41,482 nucleotides of DNA from Candidatus Ozemibacter sp. (GTDB taxonomy: Bacteria; Muiribacteriota; Ozemobacteria; Ozemobacterales; Ozemobacteraceae): assembly GCA_030446435.1 (NCBI GenBank), contig JASURT010000004.1, positions 1 to 41,482 of the forward strand, read 5' to 3'. Below are positions 38,333-41,482 of this stretch, piece after piece. Each line of letters begins with the position of its first letter. The first letter of the stretch is position 1. Under the pieces are notes generated by a model, which was not told the origin of the DNA, ran no database searches, and worked only from the letters and a program-made list of their open reading frames with translations. The translations under genes and the position numbers were made by a program.

Positions 38333-41300
38333 AACTTCGGCAAAACAAAAGCTTATCGCGCCCAGCAGATCATTCTTCATCGTAACAATGGTATGCTTCG
38401 TCATGATCGGAATTCTAATGATTTTGAATTACGCTGACAAAGCTCTAAGGCAGGCTGAAGTCGAAAGAGCGACCTCTGAGGCCAGAGACAAACTCTTATT
38501 GGACCTCAGGCTATTGCAAAAAGCGGCTGTTGCAGAAGTGCATTTTGGCAGTAACTTGTATTCAAAATTGTCTGAGCTGGCAGAAAGTGTTCCAGAAGGC
38601 GAAAACTGGCAGAGGCTTATTGATAAGCATTTACAGGCAGAGACGCAAAGCTGGAGCGGCCAGCCGGCATGGTTTATTTATGATTATGAACAGTTAAACT
38701 ATTTTTCAGGTCTTTCAGGGCAACCGCCGGCTAATAACGCCATTTCTGGCGGCCAAAAACATGCGTTCTCAGAAAAAATTGTCCGGTATTTTTGCCTTAA
38801 AGGAACCTATAACTTTACCAATATACCAATACCTCTGGAGATAGCTGATACGGTCGGAGAATATTTCGAGGCGGCTATCGACGAAAAAGTTGCCAAAGAC
38901 CAGTCTGACTTTATCAGATCATCGATGGCCAGATTTAAAGAAATAAGAATAGATGACGAGCCTTTTTACATTGCCTGGTTCCCTTTGTTTAAGCGAGATT
39001 GGGCAGAATCTCCACTTCGATTTTCGAAGATTGATCTGGCGAAATTCGACAAGAGGCAGCTGGCAATGATGCATTTGCATGGGCTGGTGGCTCTGGTGTT
39101 TTCTGATGAAGATTTTGCAGCATTGCGCAAGAAAGATTTTCGCCGTGCACTTATTGAGAACTATGCTCGTACAGGCTGCAAAATAAGGTTTAAAAGGTAT
39201 GCGAGTTTGAATCAAAACGAACAGAAAAGATTTTTGATTCCGCAGACACACCTGATGAAAGATGGCAGGCTTGTTGGAACGGCAAGAGTCTTGTTGGATG
39301 AGTATTTTCTGGTATTCGCAGAGAGAGTATCTGAACTTGATACCAGACTGGCAAAATCAAAAAGAATTCTTGGTTTTATTCTGAAGCTGTGCTGGTTTGT
39401 TTTTGGACTTCTGGTTGTCGGTAACTATTTTATAATGGGCAGACAAATTGAACACAAGATCGTGGTCCAGCTTATCGTTTTCATTCTCTGGATCCTTTTT
39501 CCTGCATATTATATTGGTTATTGTGCTACAGAAAGATATGTTCTTGAAAAGCAAACCGCATCGATGTCTTATCTTAAGAGCGGTTTGAGTGAGCTTACCA
39601 GAGCGTTTGACAGCTCGATAGAACTTTACAAAACCTGGGTTTGTGATAGAATTTCAACTGCTTTGGACAAGAGTGTTGCCGGGCGAAAAATAGATCTGAA
39701 GACAATGAGCGAAAGCGAAGCCCGTTTTTTGCTCGATTCAATTCAAAGAGAGCTTCTTGCGAACGGCGTATTTTCAAAGAATCTTATTCTGGTTGACTCG
39801 GGCGGAAGAATTTATTCGTATCTTTTTGGCGCAGATTCGAAAGAAAAAAAGTTTTTCCAAAGCTTTTTCCGGGCTTTTTACCTTCCCACAATTACCAGCC
39901 GGATAAAAGATGTTTCTGACGTTGATAACAAAGCCGGTAGCGATCTTTTGCTCGGCGCTCAGGCCGAAGAACTGGTTTCGATTGCCAGAAGTATTGTGCC
40001 GGTTCGGTCACTATCAGAGATGGCGATAAAGAGAGTTTCTCTTGACCACTTTGAAGGTTTGGGCGATCAGGCCTTTATTTTTCACAAATATCTGGGGCAA
40101 AAAACTGAAGCAAGCACGGTAATTCAGGTCGGAATCTTTTTGCCCTCGATCGAAAGAAACTGCATGCTTGACTGGATCGAGAATTATTCAGATTCAAAGT
40201 TCAAAAATCTTGACTGGGTCATATCTCGTCGCGATTCGCCGTCGTGGTTTCTCAGAGCTCCTTTCTGGAAAGCCATAAAAACTGGCAAAATGGGTTTGCT
40301 CAATCCGGTATACGATTTTCTACCTGAAAGACTTCTTTTCTGGAGTCATGTTGGAAACCGTCTTAGTGAGCCTTTTTCTACCACAATTGATTTTGCTGGA
40401 AAAAAGGTTTTGTTTTCGAGCTTTAAAGGCCAATCAATGCTTGAATACCAGATAGGCGCATTATTGCCTCTTGATAATCATTATCAGAATCTCGAAAGAT
40501 TTCATCGGGGCCTTCTTCTCGCAGTTACGGCAATTTTCATCGTTTGCGCGCTGATTGGTTTCAGAATGGCCCGAGGTTTCATGGAACCGGTAAAGAGTCT
40601 GGCAGAAAACGCAGAGAGAATTATGGCGGGGAATTTTTCGGCCCGAATTGGTGATAATTGGGAAGACAGTGAAATTTTTGAACTTGGTCGAAGTTTTGAC
40701 AAGGTTGCCGCGGACCTGGAAACCGGTCGAACTTTGAAAAAATTTGTCTCTGACAGCGCGCTTGAGGTGATTCAGGGTAAAAGCGAAGAACGGACAAATT
40801 TGCGTAAAAACCAGGCAGTCGTTTTGTTCTTACGCCTGGATAATTTCTGGAGCCAGACTCAAAGTATGGCACCCGAAAAAGCTGTATTTGAATTGAACAG
40901 ATTTTTCAGTCTTGTATGTCGAGAAGCTGCTATGGTGGGATGCGATGTAAATAAGTTCATTGGCGAAAAGACACTTGCTGTTTTTCGTATCGATTCAGAA
41001 GATTCGGTTGCCGAAGTTGCTCGAGCCGCCGCAAATTTTTCGCTTAAGCTGGTGCAGATTTCAGCTTCTCTCGATGGAATTTTTTCTAATTGTAGAATCA
41101 GGGTGGGTATAACCCTCGGTAAAGTGCTTTCGGGTACAATTGGTGGTGAAGATACCAGGCTTGAACAAACTTTGGTTGGCGATACCGTCAATCTGGCTTC
41201 AAGACTTTGTACATTTAAAAGTGAATATTCTATTCTTACCAACTCTCTTTTTGCAGAGGCTTTGAATAGCGCTGATGCTGAATCTTTGCAGGTTGTTAAG

Positions 41301-41375
41301 ATTCCTGATCAGGTGATCAAGGGTAAAAAGGAAGCTGTAAGTATTTATGCTTTGAAAAAATCAGGTGAAATCTGA
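38325..41375 (+). CDS. Membrane-bound HAMP protein with degenerate class III cyclase homology domain
   Basis: Same overall layout as the preceding gene; cyclase-like VVLFLRLDNF, NKFIGEKTLAVF, LEQTLVGDTVNLASRL. TTG at 38325 with upstream GAGGTG chosen; the track start is 38295. Confidence 0.85.
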   Translation: MSRTSAKQKLIAPSRSFFIVTMVCFVMIGILMILNYADKALRQAEVERATSEARDKLLLDLRLLQKAAVAEVHFGSNLYSKLSELAESVPEGENWQRLIDKHLQAETQSWSGQPAWFIYDYEQLNYFSGLSGQPPANNAISGGQKHAFSEKIVRYFCLKGTYNFTNIPIPLEIADTVGEYFEAAIDEKVAKDQSDFIRSSMARFKEIRIDDEPFYIAWFPLFKRDWAESPLRFSKIDLAKFDKRQLAMMHLHGLVALVFSDEDFAALRKKDFRRALIENYARTGCKIRFKRYASLNQNEQKRFLIPQTHLMKDGRLVGTARVLLDEYFLVFAERVSELDTRLAKSKRILGFILKLCWFVFGLLVVGNYFIMGRQIEHKIVVQLIVFILWILFPAYYIGYCATERYVLEKQTASMSYLKSGLSELTRAFDSSIELYKTWVCDRISTALDKSVAGRKIDLKTMSESEARFLLDSIQRELLANGVFSKNLILVDSGGRIYSYLFGADSKEKKFFQSFFRAFYLPTITSRIKDVSDVDNKAGSDLLLGAQAEELVSIARSIVPVRSLSEMAIKRVSLDHFEGLGDQAFIFHKYLGQKTEASTVIQVGIFLPSIERNCMLDWIENYSDSKFKNLDWVISRRDSPSWFLRAPFWKAIKTGKMGLLNPVYDFLPERLLFWSHVGNRLSEPFSTTIDFAGKKVLFSSFKGQSMLEYQIGALLPLDNHYQNLERFHRGLLLAVTAIFIVCALIGFRMARGFMEPVKSLAENAERIMAGNFSARIGDNWEDSEIFELGRSFDKVAADLETGRTLKKFVSDSALEVIQGKSEERTNLRKNQAVVLFLRLDNFWSQTQSMAPEKAVFELNRFFSLVCREAAMVGCDVNKFIGEKTLAVFRIDSEDSVAEVARAAANFSLKLVQISASLDGIFSNCRIRVGITLGKVLSGTIGGEDTRLEQTLVGDTVNLASRLCTFKSEYSILTNSLFAEALNSADAESLQVVKIPDQVIKGKKEAVSIYALKKSGEI

Positions 41376-41416
41376 GAAACTTTTACCATCGCTATTTTTC
41401 GGCGGGGTACATCGGG

Positions 41417-41445
41417 TTGACAATTTATTTCAGATGTATTATAGT
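41417..41445 (+). promoter_or_regulatory. Consensus-like sigma70 promoter (TTGACA-17 bp-TATAGT) for a gene starting beyond the window
   Basis: TTGACA at 41417-41422, TATAGT at 41440-41445, RBS-like AGGAGA near 41475-41480. Confidence 0.65.
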
Positions 41446-41482
41446 AGATTCCTTCTAATTCAGAGTTCAACCTCAGGAGATA

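Noticed and set aside
40859-41242. 127-aa minus-strand ORF opposite the second cyclase domain
   Set aside because: Lies fully within the degenerate cyclase CDS, whose protein motifs are clearly real.
38325-41375. Second cyclase as a decaying pseudogene
   Set aside because: The ORF is intact over more than 1000 codons, keeps Lys/Asn/Arg and the fold-forming residues, and overlaps the upstream gene; selective loss of only the metal ligands fits a specialised partner better than random decay.
1-41482. CRISPR array, prophage, transposon or integron
   Set aside because: No regularly spaced direct repeats, transposase, integrase or phage structural genes were seen.

Overview
This is a gene-dense, chromosome-like window with about 27 CDSs and no rRNA, tRNA, CRISPR array or transposon that I could recognise. 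Left part (1-11 kb): a partial unknown CDS, a Nif3-like protein on +, then a long, tightly packed minus-strand block (DUF885 protein, HIT protein, three small unknowns, zinc-ribbon/TPR protein, TPR protein with an embedded pilin-like Cys motif, NAD kinase, DsbD). Middle (11-31 kb): an unknown secreted protein, an HD-domain protein/RarA/HD-domain protein trio, ferritin, a minus-strand overlapping operon of GAF-SpoIIE phosphatase, GAF-GGDEF, GAF-HD-GYP, DHH/CBS-type tRNA nucleotidyltransferase and M50 protease, then an SH3-M23 peptidase, a beta-propeller-like unknown, rpsT, holA and an M18 aminopeptidase. Right part (31-41.4 kb): a plus-strand operon of MoxR, DUF58, TgpA-like transglutaminase and two large paralogous membrane HAMP-class III cyclases. 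The strongest observation is that the two cyclases look complementarily degenerate. The first keeps both metal-binding Asp residues but has Arg at the substrate-lysine position. The second has lost the metal Asps (Arg, Glu) but keeps Lys, Asn and Arg. This suggests an obligate C1/C2-like heterodimeric cyclase wired to a MoxR/DUF58/transglutaminase envelope module. All calls come from reading the sequence and motifs; no database search was run.
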